A stretch of DNA of 64,000 nucleotides. Source: Holacanthus passer. Its lineage: Eukaryota > Chordata > Actinopteri > Pomacanthidae. The notes beneath the pieces were generated by a model. That model searched no databases, was not told where the DNA came from, and worked only from the letters and a program-made list of their open reading frames with translations. Below, one piece after another: positions 48,816-60,200 of this stretch; position 1 is the stretch's first letter, and the number at the start of each line of letters is the position of its first letter. The DNA is taken from positions 7,740,501 to 7,804,500 of the forward strand of contig JAFREQ010000012.1 in NCBI GenBank assembly GCA_025331565.1. Direction: 5' to 3'. A program made the translations under genes and the position numbers.

Positions 48816-50100
48816 CAGCTGTAGGGAGCCGTGGCTCCACTTTTTGGGGGTTTTATCCCCAGTCCCCTCTTCCCTGGAAGCCTGGCTTGTGTGTGTGTAA
48901 CAGGGCAAGGAAAGTTCAAGTGACTATCTTTAATTTATGAAAATCCTTCAGATTCCATTCTCTGAGCCCTCCCTAGGCTGTCCTTGCTGGAGGAGGGTAA
49001 TCACAGAGCTGTGGTGGATTACAAACCAGAGAGATGCCCACAAAGTGACACTACTCGCAACATGAATGCCAACTGGATGACACAGAGCAGAGCACCACGG
49101 TTGGGAGACTGTTCTGCACTTGGGGGAAAAGTACTTTTTAATAAAGATAAATAAATGAATAATAAATAAATAGCTGAAAAACAAAAACTGTAACCAAAGT
49201 TGCTGTCTCGTTTACAGTGAGTTTGGGAGACACAGTGTGCCCTAGCTCTCCCCTCGAGGGCACAATGAGTCTGTAAGTGGTTGACGTTCAGAGGTGAAGC
49301 AGACTGACAAGTGGCCTACTGGTTATAGTTGCTGTAGTTGGATTCTCACCAGTCAGTCCGACAGTACACAAAGTGCTGTCAATAGACACCTTCACCGGGG
49401 AGGCCTGTGCAGTGTGCAGTAGATTGTAGGACATTTTCTGTACCGTACTGCTCTTGAGTGTAAGCATTCTGTAACACACGTTTCACACAGAAGCAGAAGA
49501 TGCAGCTCTTCTAGAGTTTTGAGGTCATTTTAGTTTGGTGTTAAACAGAAAATGGCTTTCTTCCCCAAAGTATCAAGAACCTACAACACCCTTACCTCCT
49601 CTTATCCCTTGATTGTATGAATACCCTTATTAAAAGAAATCACCTCTTAGGACTGGTTTTCAACTTAAAATACAGCTTTGCTGTGGTGTATATATAATGT
49701 TGTACATTACACTTCCTTTCTCTGTGTCTGTCTATGTCTGTGTCACTATTCTCACACTTGTTATCAGTGAGGGATTGAGGCTGACATGTGAGTTTGGTCC
49801 GTGACCTCCAGTCCCCGCTGATTAGACCCACTCCTTTGGTCTCTCCACAGCTCCGTAGTACGGCAGACACGGCTCAAACCTGTTATCTCCTGGTACAACG
49901 AAAATAAACTAGATGAAGTACACATTTGACAATTTTTCTTCAGTCATGGATTCTGCATATTTGTATTTCAGACTATGTAGCTAAGACAACATGTAAATTC
50001 CTCCCTTTCCCTTTTTTGGCTCAATGAATATCATTTATTCAGTATGAAATCTTTATACTATATGTTCCACGTGGTAAGAATAAATGTACATTAAATCTTC
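48816..50100 (+). other. arid1a: arid1a 3'UTR with three AATAAA signals
   Basis: About 1.27 kb after the TGA. AATAAA occurs at 49140-49145, 49903-49908 and 50079-50084. The last is followed by a GT-rich stretch (TGTTTGATGGTTTTGTTCTTC) and is the likeliest main end; the others suggest alternative polyadenylation. Confidence 0.65.
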
Positions 50101-50109
50101 GTACGCTGT

Positions 50110-50920
50110 TTGATGGTTTTGTTCTTCTGGAATAATTACCTCTTCTGGACAAACAAATCAAACAAATGTGTGAATTCACACAAAATTAGGTTCAGAAGAA
50201 TTTCTGAAACGTAGCTTCTCTTTGTGGACTATCTGTCCACTTAGTTATTGACATGGAATTTAGTGTTTACATGAGCTTTATGTTTCTGTTACAATAAAAT
50301 AACTGCATAAATGAACAGGCTTAAAATAATAAAGCTTATAGGAGGAGGACTGCACATAGGCTTTTTGTTTGTATGAACTCCTCCATCAAAGCTAAACATT
50401 TCAGTTCATACCTTCATCAAGGGCCAGAACAGAAATAAAAGGAAAGAACCCACTTCATGCACATTTAATATACATGGGATTTCAGATAAGCGAAAATCAC
50501 TCTTTAGAATGCACACTTGTGAAATTACTTACAAAGGCAGGTGTTAAATGCGCACTTTAAGGCAGAGCAAATCAAAATCAATAGAGACTAAAGAAACAGA
50601 CTTAAAGAAAATAATAGTTTAATAATATTTTTCACACGCTTTGAATGAAGACTACAATGCACCACTTGGAAAACCAGTCCATAAGACGGTATGGAGCGCC
50701 ACCTGCTGGACGGAAGAAATATTTTACATGTCACGTGATCACAAGTCAACGTAATCAAACCAGATCTATTGCGATAAAGCCTAAGTTATTAAAAACTAAA
50801 CTATTGATAATATTTTACTACATTTAGTGTATTTTTCAAAATAAATTAAGTTCACTGTTCATGTAGGAGAAACTGCACAAGGGTTCGTCTCTTCTGGGCT
50901 AATTAGCTTTTATTTTGAAA
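50110..50920. other. arid1a-pigv spacer, nothing recognised
   Basis: About 800 bases of AT-rich sequence. I see no coding frame, repeat or RNA gene in it. Confidence 0.55.
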
Positions 50921-50929
50921 TGGGTTGTG

Positions 50930-51216
50930 CGGTTATGCCGGAAGTAAACAGTGCCATTCGAAACGAGTCAGACTGCTGCAGGAGGCGGATGTGAGGACAA
51001 AGATTGAACCTGAGAGACAACAAACGCTGCTAACTATACCACTGTTTATCCTCTGCTACATTTCCAAACCAGTGAGGACGCAACAGACTCACATTAGCCT
51101 TCCTAGCTAGCTATGTGTGATAGAAAACATGGCGGATCCAGCAGGGACCGTCTCGTAGCAGCGACGATGCTCGGGCCTCTCACAACCGGCTTGTTCACAT
51201 CTCGTCCCTCTCATCA
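50930..51216 (+). promoter_or_regulatory. pigv: pigv promoter and 5'UTR with two upstream ORFs
   Basis: GCCGGAAGTAAAC (50938-50950) is a strong ETS/GABP site, and AAAACATGGCGGATC (51124-51138) matches a YY1 element with its ATG. Two short upstream ORFs follow: 51129-51158 (10 codons including stop) and 51167-51220 (18 codons including stop). The second one's TGA overlaps the first candidate pigv ATG. Confidence 0.6.
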
Positions 51217-53131
51217 ATGACCATGGATGTCAGAGCAGTTGTGGAGTTTGCCACAGTCACCAGGGGTCTGTCGCTGTTTTTACAGGTAAGCTTTAGGCAA
51301 GCTGGGATGTGGATGAATCTGACTGCTTGCTAGCTTGTTTGTGTATAAGGTTATGTTAGTTATTAACCTTCATTTCCCCTGATTTATAAGTCCCCTTAGC
51401 AATTATGTTTCTGTATTTTAGCTAACAAAAAGTGCTGTGTGTGTAAATAATCCAAAGACAAAGTAACTGTACACCAGCCTGGTTTGTCTGCACAGCAAAA
51501 CTCTATTTATGATGTCAGATTTTATTTTAATATTGCACAATATCTCTCCTCAGGCTGTCTTGAATGCTGCCATCCCTGATCATGATGCCGATGCATTCAG
51601 GCCCCCTCGGACAGAAGAGCCTCTATACCTGGACTCTGCAGTTGAGTGGTTGTTGGGTGGCCTCTCTCACTGGGACGCAGAGCATTTCCTCTTCATTGCT
51701 GAGAGGGGATACCTTTACGAGCACAACTTTGCTTTCTTCCCCCTCTACCCTGTCATCCTGCGAGGCCTGGCAGAGACGCTGCTGTGGCCCCTGAGCAGCT
51801 GGCTAAGTGTGCGGGGCCGCTTGCTGGTGGCCGTGGCTCTCGGGAACAGTGCCCTCTTCCTGCTGAGTGTGGTCGCCCTGCACGCGCTCAGTAGGTTAGT
51901 TCTTCAGGACAGACGTCTTGCTCTGCTCTCCAGCCTGCTCTACTGCATCACACCAGCCAATGTTTTCATGACGGCTGGATACTCAGAGAGCCTGTTTGCT
52001 GCGCTCACGTTTGGTGGTCTGTTCCTCCTGGAGAAAGGATTCACCTTCCGAGCCTGCCTGGCCCTCAGTATAGCCACTGCAGCACGATCCAATGGACTTG
52101 TGAACATTGGGTTTCTACTGTATCTTCCATCACTGCACGCTATTTCCCAGATTCGTGTATATCGACTGACGACAAAAGGCCACAGTAAAATCTTCCATTA
52201 TATTTGGGCCATCATCCGTCTCCTGCTCACCTCCCTCTTGGGAACTGCGATTATTGCCCTTCCCTTCTGTGCTTTTCAATACTACGGGTATAGGACGTTT
52301 TGCACACCATCCGTCTCCTTGGAACGGATCCCTCCTGCTCTTCTGTCGCTGGGTGAGCGGAAGGGCTATAGGGTTCCAGATGAAAATGGTCCGCCACCCC
52401 TGTGGTGCATGAGACCCCTCCCCCTGCTTTATTCTCACATCCAGGATGTGTATTGGGATGTGGGCTTCCTCCGCTACTTTGAGCTGAAGCAGATACCCAA
52501 CTTTATTCTGGCTCTACCTATGGCTACTCTCGGCATAATGGCAGCTTATGCATATTTTCAAGCAAATCCGGAACTTTGTCTAAGACTTGGGCTTTGGGAT
52601 ACAGGTGGAAATAAAGGGCTGGACAAACCCACACCGGGAATGTTCAACCCCAGAGTGTTTGTGTATGTTGTACATTCAACAGTTCTTCTGGTGTTTGGAA
52701 CATTGTGCATGCATGTGCAGGTAAGTTTTTTTACTTACATATACATATATGACTAATCACCTTCTTGTGGAATGTTTATCTGTCTTGGTTTGAGGAACAA
52801 CTGTTAATTTCCACTCATTCCCATTTTCAATCTACATTTCTAGGTTCTAACCAGATTCATGGCCTCCTCGTCTCCAGTGCCCTTCTGGATAAGCGCTCAT
52901 CTGCTCCTTCTCAATGAACCACTTCTTCATCGAAGGAAAACATCAAACCCCAGCATACAGCTACAGACACATTCCAGAAATGGATGCAAGCACACACCTC
53001 AAAACCCGATCATTGCTCTGCTGCCACACTTCACAGCCTGTTCTCCAACCACACAGAGCATCCTGGGATACTTTCTCTCTTACTGGGTGCTGGGCCTCGC
53101 ACTGCATTGTAACTTCTTGCCATGGACATGA
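51217..53131 (+). CDS. pigv: pigv, GPI mannosyltransferase 2
   Basis: Three coding exons: 51217-51285, 51554-52720, 52844-53131, all phase 0, give 507 aa (human 493). PIG-V adds the second mannose to the GPI-anchor precursor on the lumenal side of the ER membrane, using dolichol-phosphate mannose. The family signature follows AIPDHDADAFRPPR: GGLSHWDAEHFLFIAERGYL then YEHNFAFFPLYP, with the catalytic-type HWD at 62-64. Further landmarks are ANVFMTAGYSESLFAALTF, ARSNGLVNIGFL, SHIQDVYWDVGFLRYFELKQ, PNFILALP, FVYVVHSTVLLVFGTLCMHV and the C-terminus LGLALHCNFLPWT. Multiple hydrophobic segments fit a polytopic enzyme. The start could be 51217 or 51223; the latter has the better context (GACCATGG). 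It lies directly downstream of arid1a in the same orientation, as in human. Confidence 0.96.
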
Positions 53132-53630
53132 ATTAAAAAGTTAATCTGAGCTTTAACTGCAATAATTCTATGTAGGACTGAGCCATTGACTATATTTTAA
53201 ATGATATAAATCCACTCACATCATCAATAGTCCATTTTTGTTATTCCAGTAATTGTTAATTTATTGTAAAAAAAAAAATGTATACTTGAATGCAACATTT
53301 TGTCAATATCACATTCATTAAAAAATATTCTGATTATGTTGCTCAGTCCTACATAGAACTTACTGACACGATTACATTTTTGATGCTGATTTATTCATGC
53401 AATAGTCAACAAGTTTGATTTGCACATCTGTTAAATGTGTTTGTAACAGTTTGAGAAAAAACTCAACATTGTTTGGCTGTAAATCTTGGGAAGACTATGG
53501 TTGTACTTGAAAAAAATATATTTTTATTTCTTGCCGAAGCATTTACTTACTCTGTTTAATATTGCACTGCATGTTTGGAAGACTTATTCCAAGTTCTAGT
53601 TTGGGATTTTTGGATGTGAATGAAAAAAAA

Positions 53631-53636
53631 AATAAA
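53631..53636 (+). terminator. pigv: pigv poly(A) signal
   Basis: AATAAA after an A-rich run, followed by TTTTGTTGCTGTT, about 500 bases beyond the stop. Confidence 0.65.
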
Positions 53637-54582
53637 GATTTTGTTGCTGTTAAAAGATCCTCAATTTAGTTTTATTTTCATGTAAATGTAATCCTTCTTG
53701 AGGCATTAATGTAAAACTGTGTTTTGTTGTAAAGAACCTCAAATTCAAACATATGTACTGACAATGTGTGCTATTTTTTTCTCACGCGTAATCGCAGTCT
53801 TTCTCTTTACATTGTGTCAACAGTTTTTTGGTCTTCTTTCGTGGTTTACTTACAAAGCAGATCATTTACTCTAGTGTAATTGGCACAGACATGTCATGTC
53901 TAGAGTTACCCTAGTTTTATACAGTCTTTGGTTACCCTGGACTCTTGTAGACACGTCTTTAAAACCACTAGAGGTTGCTGTTACAATTTAGTGCACCGCC
54001 TAACACTTCAGAATTTTTCTGTAGGAATGTTTTTACAACTAAAAATAGAAAAACCAACAAACTATTCAACTGGACCCCTTGAGTATTTTGTACACAGTTT
54101 CAAAACAACATGTGAGTAAAGACAGACACATATACAATAAGACAAAGAAAAATGCCACCACTACCACTTAAGGTATTGCTGTAGTGAACAATGCAGTTTA
54201 AGGTTTTACAGCATTATATTTTTTGGCCTTTATAGAATAAATATTTTGAATATAAACAGGTTAAAAAATTAAGAGCTGTTGGCTATAATAGGCATGGATT
54301 CATAACATTCCTAGCATAACAAGGTTGGAAACACACTGAATAATGTCACAGCTGACATTCACACTAGCCCTGAACACCTCAAAGTGAGCCTGTCACCTGT
54401 TAAGGATCACAGGACCAGAAAACACTTAACCTGGCGACACTGTGTGCATTGTGGCCCCTTAAGTCGTCATTCTCAGCAGCTGATGGCTGGTTGGTAAAAA
54501 GTCAGGGTTACTTATTGCTCTGGAGAGTCAGTCCATGTAGCGACACACTGTAGATCTTGCTTAATGTCAAACACTTCCTTTC

Positions 54583-54640
54583 AGACTTCAGACTTTATTG
54601 TCCTCAAGGGGTAAATCCTTCTACAGCACTGTAACCATCA
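54583..54640 (-). mobile_element. probable LINE 3' end remnant
   Basis: The minus strand reads GGATTTACCCCTTGAGGACA followed by ATAAAGTCTGAAGTCTGAAA, the CCCTTGAGGACAATAAAGT pattern of fish L2-like 3' ends with a short tandem tail. Confidence 0.45.
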
Positions 54641-55589
54641 AACAACAAACTGCACACTGTAGTGACACACAATGACAGTAGTACACACTCAGGTCAGTTC
54701 AGCTTGGCCTATTATTTAAGGCGGCTATGGCTGCAAGGATTAGGCTCAGGTCCAGTTGGTGTGTTTAAGGATTTATTACCAAAATAAATATCACTGAAAA
54801 TATTGCAAATGTATAATGGAATAATGTGAGGAAGCAACCAGTTTTTACATAGTTATAAACAAAAGGTGACGAGCATTGAGAAAGAGCCGATTAAGAAACA
54901 GCAGTGTGGGCTTGCAAAAGTATCTATTTGACAGTCTGCTAAAATGCAATGTGCTGCCCTGACTTGCAATTTGGGGCATTGGGACATTTCGACATGTAGA
55001 CAGAAAGAGAACCTGCTCTTCCTGAACCAACTGAAATGTGATCAAGGTTATAGGTAAATGTTATAGAATATTCGACGTCATTTCTTGTCTCAAGTGTCCG
55101 GCCCATCAGGGCACACGGGTTCAGTTTGACTGGGGCAATGTAAGCTCTCATGAACCATTTGTACTGTAATAGCTTTGTTCTTATATTAATTGATTGTTTT
55201 GGGTGATTTTAAGCTCGCCATTTCCAAATCAGTCTCTTGTATGTCCTCTTGTACACCAGGAGTGGCGGACTCCTTATCATGTGACTTCAAAGCTGTGTAG
55301 AATAAAGAAATCTGACTCTGGCCCTTTAGGTTTGTGTACGGTTTTCAAGATGTGATAGTGGTGGTTCAAATATGAAATGTTTCAATTGCAAATATTTTCT
55401 TTTTATATATGTATGTCTGACACAGCTGATCAAATATAAGATTACCATTCATATAATGGTCCCATGTTCTGCAAGTCACGCATCCAGTGATAATACTGAT
55501 GTATTTTTAGCGGCAAATTTTTTCATGAATTATGATCAAAAATTCTTCTAAAATTATTAAAAGCCTTGGAGTTTTTACACAAAACCACT

Positions 55590-55990
55590 GTGATCATTAG
55601 GAACTAGATGTGGGGATATAAGGATCTAATCTCCTTGCTAGGGCTTTACAAAGTATTTTTGTGTCAGATCCAATTAGACTTATTGGTCTAAACAAGGAAC
55701 ACTCTGGTGAGGGTTTGTCTGGTTTCAAGTTCAGTGTTATCACTGCCAGCCTAAAAGAGGGTCATACATACATATTTAACAGTGGGACTAGTACTTTTTC
55801 TTGAAATGCTTTGTAAAATTAATTCGGTAGTCTGTCAGTCTCACTTTGCCACTTAATATTTTGGATAGCCTGTGATATGTCTTCAATTCTTAAACCATGA
55901 TTTAACTTTTTTTTTTGCAAATTCTGTCAGTGTCTGGAACTGAAACTGATCAAGGTTTCTGATCATTCTGATCATTTATTTTATTTGGCT
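55590..55990 (-). mobile_element. decayed L1-type retrotransposon fragment (reverse transcriptase region)
   Basis: The minus-strand translation contains, in order, EDISQAIQNIKWQSETDRLP, a stop, FYKAFQEKVLVPLLNMYV, a stop, then LAVITLNLKPDKPSPECSLF followed by RPISLIGSDTKILCKALARR. These are the hallmark blocks of an L1 ORF2 reverse transcriptase N-terminal region (A-I-T-L-KP-K-P-C-RPISL). In-frame stops and the absence of the YADD catalytic block downstream show that it is a dead fragment. Confidence 0.75.
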
Positions 55991-56859
55991 CTCAAAAGTA
56001 GCAGCTCTCTTTGTTGTGGTTGAGCATCCCTTTCATTCAGATTTATCTCTATAGATGTAGTTTGCTTTTTTCAAAGTTTCCATCTTTATTTTTTGTTGTT
56101 TGGCCTTGAAGCTTGTTCAACTGATATTTTAGTTTCCACTATTTTTCAAAGTCTGGGTTCTGTAGCCATCTCACCTGAAATTACCAGTTCCAGAAGGTTC
56201 CAGGGGGACTGTGAATACATTTTTCTACATGAATGGTTGCTTATTACTATGCTATCATACCTGCAATGTTTAATCTTTGAACAGAGCTCCCTTGAGATGA
56301 GAAAATAATGAGATTTAGTCTACATGTGCTTGAGTAACAAGACAATTCTGTTTGCTATTTTGCCATTGTTCTGTTGGCTCCATGCTTCAGCAAAATTTAC
56401 ATCCATACTATTATTATTAATAAATTAGTATTATTTTAGTAATTTTCCAGTTTGTGCCTTATAGGTATCACAGAGTTTAGAGCAATCTATCGCTGGTTTT
56501 AAAGTGCTGTCTCCTCAAATTATATAAAAGCCTTGAAAAGTGGACAAAGCGAGAAAGAGATCCTGTGTCAGATCTCCTCTGAGCTCATGAGGATGTTTAT
56601 GAATGACTGAAATTAGCACACATCAGAGAACCAAATGTTAGCTTAGACCCTAAAGAGCAGCAGAACAACATCAGGGTTATACACTGGTTTCACTTTATGA
56701 ATTGTTATATTTCCTATAAGGGTTTCATAATTAATAAACATGTGACGAACAGAGCGGCCAGATCTGCTTATATCAACGCAAACAGATCAAACCAGTTCGC
56801 CGCTGATCTACAAATCATCTCCTCTCATACCTGAAGTCAGTCTGCCGTTATACGTCAGC

Positions 56860-57299
56860 GGTGCGTCCTGCTTAGAGACGTCAGCAAACCTCACCGTGAC
56901 GTACGTTGGCTGACGGCAAAAAAAGGAAACGTGAACCGCCGCAAGAAGCTCGAGCCGAACTCCGTTTTGTTTGTGTTGAATTTTAGATAAAAGGCGAGTT
57001 AATATACCTAAATTAATAATATTATTTATGAACGGCTTTAATGTAACTGCCAAAGATGGTGGTTAAGCTCGAGTCAGGTCGGGAAGAGATTCAGCTCGTC
57101 AAACTCGGAGAAGAATGTCTTTGCTAGCTAGCTAGCGTTAGCATCAGGATGGACAACTGACCGCTAACAGAACGAGCTACATAAATCAGTGTGAAATGAC
57201 TGAGTCTTGAGAGGACTGTCTCTGGACACAGCGGCGACTAAAGACAGTTTCGTGTGTGCCTTCAGCTACCTCCACACCGGCTCGGTCCTGTTTTCCACG
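56860..57299 (+). promoter_or_regulatory. zdhhc18: zdhhc18 promoter and 5'UTR
   Basis: CpG-rich words (GTGACGTACGTTGGCTGACG, CCGCCGCAAGAAGCTCGAGC) appear from about 56860 after the AT-rich spacer, then a long leader with the repeated word GCTAGCTAGCTAGCGTTAGC near 57123-57141. An in-frame ATG at 57207 would add 31 residues, but the conserved family start is at 57300. Confidence 0.5.
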
Positions 57300-60200
57300 A
57301 TGAAGAACTGCGAGTACCAGCAGATCGACCCGCGGGCGCTGTCCGTGTCGCCGTCCTCCGCGCAGTGCCACGCCGGGAAGAGAGCGCAGCGGCCGCGGAG
57401 GAAGTGGGAAGTGTTCCCGGGGAAGAACCGGTTTTTCTGCGACGGACGGATCATCTTGGCCAGACAGAGCGGTGTCCTTCCTCTGACACTGGGCCTTATT
57501 GTTGTCACATGTGGCCTTTTCTTTGCATTCGAGTGAGTCGTTAGAAAAGTGTTTATTTACAATGAGCCGTGAACGCAACATGAAACGTCTTGAAGTTGCC
57601 GTTGACTCATCTAAACAGCGTTTCGTGACTTGGGGATTAAAGGTGTATTTTTTACTAGAGCAAACTGACACAATGTCATCTTTTCCCTTCACAGTTGCCC
57701 CTTCCTGGTGGAGCATCTGACCGTCTTCATACCTGTGATTGGTGGGGTGCTCTTTGTGTTTGTGGTCATCTCCCTGCTGAGAACCAGCTTCACAGATCCA
57801 GGCATCTTACCCAGGGCCACCCCAGATGAAGCAGCAGACGTAGAGAAGCAGATAGGTAAGGTGCACCCTTGCTGTGGGACAGATGGGGTAAAAGAGCTTT
57901 GCCATATGGGGGATCTCTGAGGGACGTGCTTGTTGTTGAACTGCAAGACCTAAGCAGCTTAATCACCATCATGGTTGAAGAGCACAAAAGCCAGACATAG
58001 CTTTATTTGTGTTTATGCATTCTTTATTATATCATTTCAGCGCTTCTTGGGTCAACTGTTTTGATCAAGTATTAGTGAGTCTCTCTCCCTGTACTCCTCT
58101 ATTTTAAGATACCTCAGGATCCTCTACGTATCGCCCCCCTCCGCGAACCAAGGAGATCCTCATCAACCAGCAGGTGGTAAAGCTCAAATACTGCTTCACT
58201 TGTAAAACCTTCCGCCCTCCTCGGACCTCTCATTGCAGCCTGTGTGACAACTGTGTGGGTAAGGATTTGACGGGAAGTTACCACTTATTCCAGCTGCTCT
58301 AATTATACTTAACAACTTAATGTCATTGCCAAGAGGAACATACAATACTGCTTGGCTGCAGGGTTTCAGTTAGTTTGTGCTATGCTTCCTATATTAACAC
58401 ACCGATCTGTATCTTAAATGTATGATAATGGAAAGATAAGGTACCTGAGAAGCTTTATCAAAATTCAACTTAAAATCACATAAAATGCATGACTGTCAGT
58501 TTTCTTTTTAATGAGCAGTTTTGTATGTTCAGGATGTAGGTCAGAAACTGGATGGTCTTTAAAACATTAGGTCATCATTTGGCAAGATGGAACAAACTAA
58601 TCTTTGCAGGTTGAGACTGCAGAGTGTCTGTTTTGCCAGCCTGAAAGGTCTGTTAAAGGATATGTTCAATTTTTTTTTCAAGTCTGTCTTAAAGCAATAC
58701 ACACACACACACAGACACACCTATATGTACTTGCTCACATGTACCATTTGTGCTAGCTGTAATCATTCCTCTCCATATTGGCTGTTGAAAGATCCACAGA
58801 AGCCTGCAGCCAGCATGACATTCAGCAATCTGAGTTAATCAAATCAAATGCGTTTTTAACAAAGTTAGAGTATTTTTAGTACAAACTATGTGTCCTCTGA
58901 CAGTGTTTACTTGCTGGTGGAGGGACAGCAAGGCAAAGAGGGAATTTTGTACAAAACAGTCTGTTTGTGTAACTTTGGAAAATGCCCACTTGATTAGTCT
59001 GACTCAGACTCCTGAGGCCTCACATTAACTGTGGCTAATCTTTGGAATTAGTTTTGGCACAGACGAGGGTTCTAGATTTTGTCCCCCACAACCATATCCA
59101 TAACTTACATTGAAATCACATTAGGGATGGATCTTATTATATGGCCAATATGAACAGGAAGAATAATTACAGCAAGCAAAGCTGTTTCAGTGATCGTATG
59201 GACACCTGACAAACTTTGAAAAACTGTGAACCTATCCTTTAAACAGGAAAATCATTATTAGATAAAATGCTATGAGAATTCCTGGGTAGGAGTGATTGTG
59301 CTTTATAATAGTTTAATACACATCATATTAGGTATTAGGCCTTACTGCTATTATATTTTACAGCTAATATAATTGTGACTCTACTCTCTGGTATTTATAC
59401 TGTTCTTTCACCCTCAGAGCGATTTGATCACCACTGCCCGTGGGTTGGGAACTGCGTGGGCAAACGCAATTACCGCTTTTTCTACAGCTTCATCATCTCC
59501 CTGTCTTTTCTGACATCTTTCATATTTGGCTGCGTCATCACACACATTACACTGCGTAAGTACTCTCACTCCGTAAAAAGACACAAATGCACTCAATGGT
59601 TTTATGATGTTCCTATGCAGAGTAGTGCTATCAAGGACTGCTTTAAACTTACTTTGTTTCTGACTCCTTTTCTCTGCAGGTTCTCAAGCAGGTAAAAGCC
59701 TTGTTCAAGCCATTCAAGAGAGCCCTGCCAGATATCCTTTGTACATACCAAATTGTCACACAGTCAACGTGTTTATGAGACCTTTTTAAATTTGCCACTG
59801 TTTTGTGCCAAGAAATAACACAAGTTATACTGTTGACAAAGCATTTCCCGTTGCTCCTCCACCTAAGCCCACGCTTAATAGGATCAGAGAGTTAGCATCC
59901 AGCAAAGCAGTGCTTTTAGGCAGATGGCTTTCCAGTTGAAGGTTTGCTGCCTCATGTCCTTGTGAGATGATGTCAGTGGCTGGATAAATATAGACTGCAT
60001 GAGTACAGAGTGGTTCAATTCGTTATTCACAGACAGGGCATGGGGTCATTTCCTCAGGGTACGCATGATATGCATGATATTATGTCATCTTGTTGGAGTC
60101 TGTGTATGCGACGGTCTGAACCTAAGGAGAACACATCAACTGTTTATTCCTTACTAGTTATCTCATAGAGCAGATGATCTGATTCGATTTTTTTTAGCAA

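Larger units (their letters stand above)
53640..56850. other. pigv-zdhhc18 spacer with retrotransposon remnants
   Basis: About 3.2 kb with no supported gene. It contains a LINE-tail-like piece (54583-54640) and a decayed L1-type fragment (55590-55990). The rest is AT-rich and unassigned. Confidence 0.6.

Noticed and set aside
57207..57299. Upstream in-frame ATG giving zdhhc18 a 31-residue N-terminal extension
   Set aside because: The family start MKxCEYQQI is at 57300, and the extension has no recognisable conservation.
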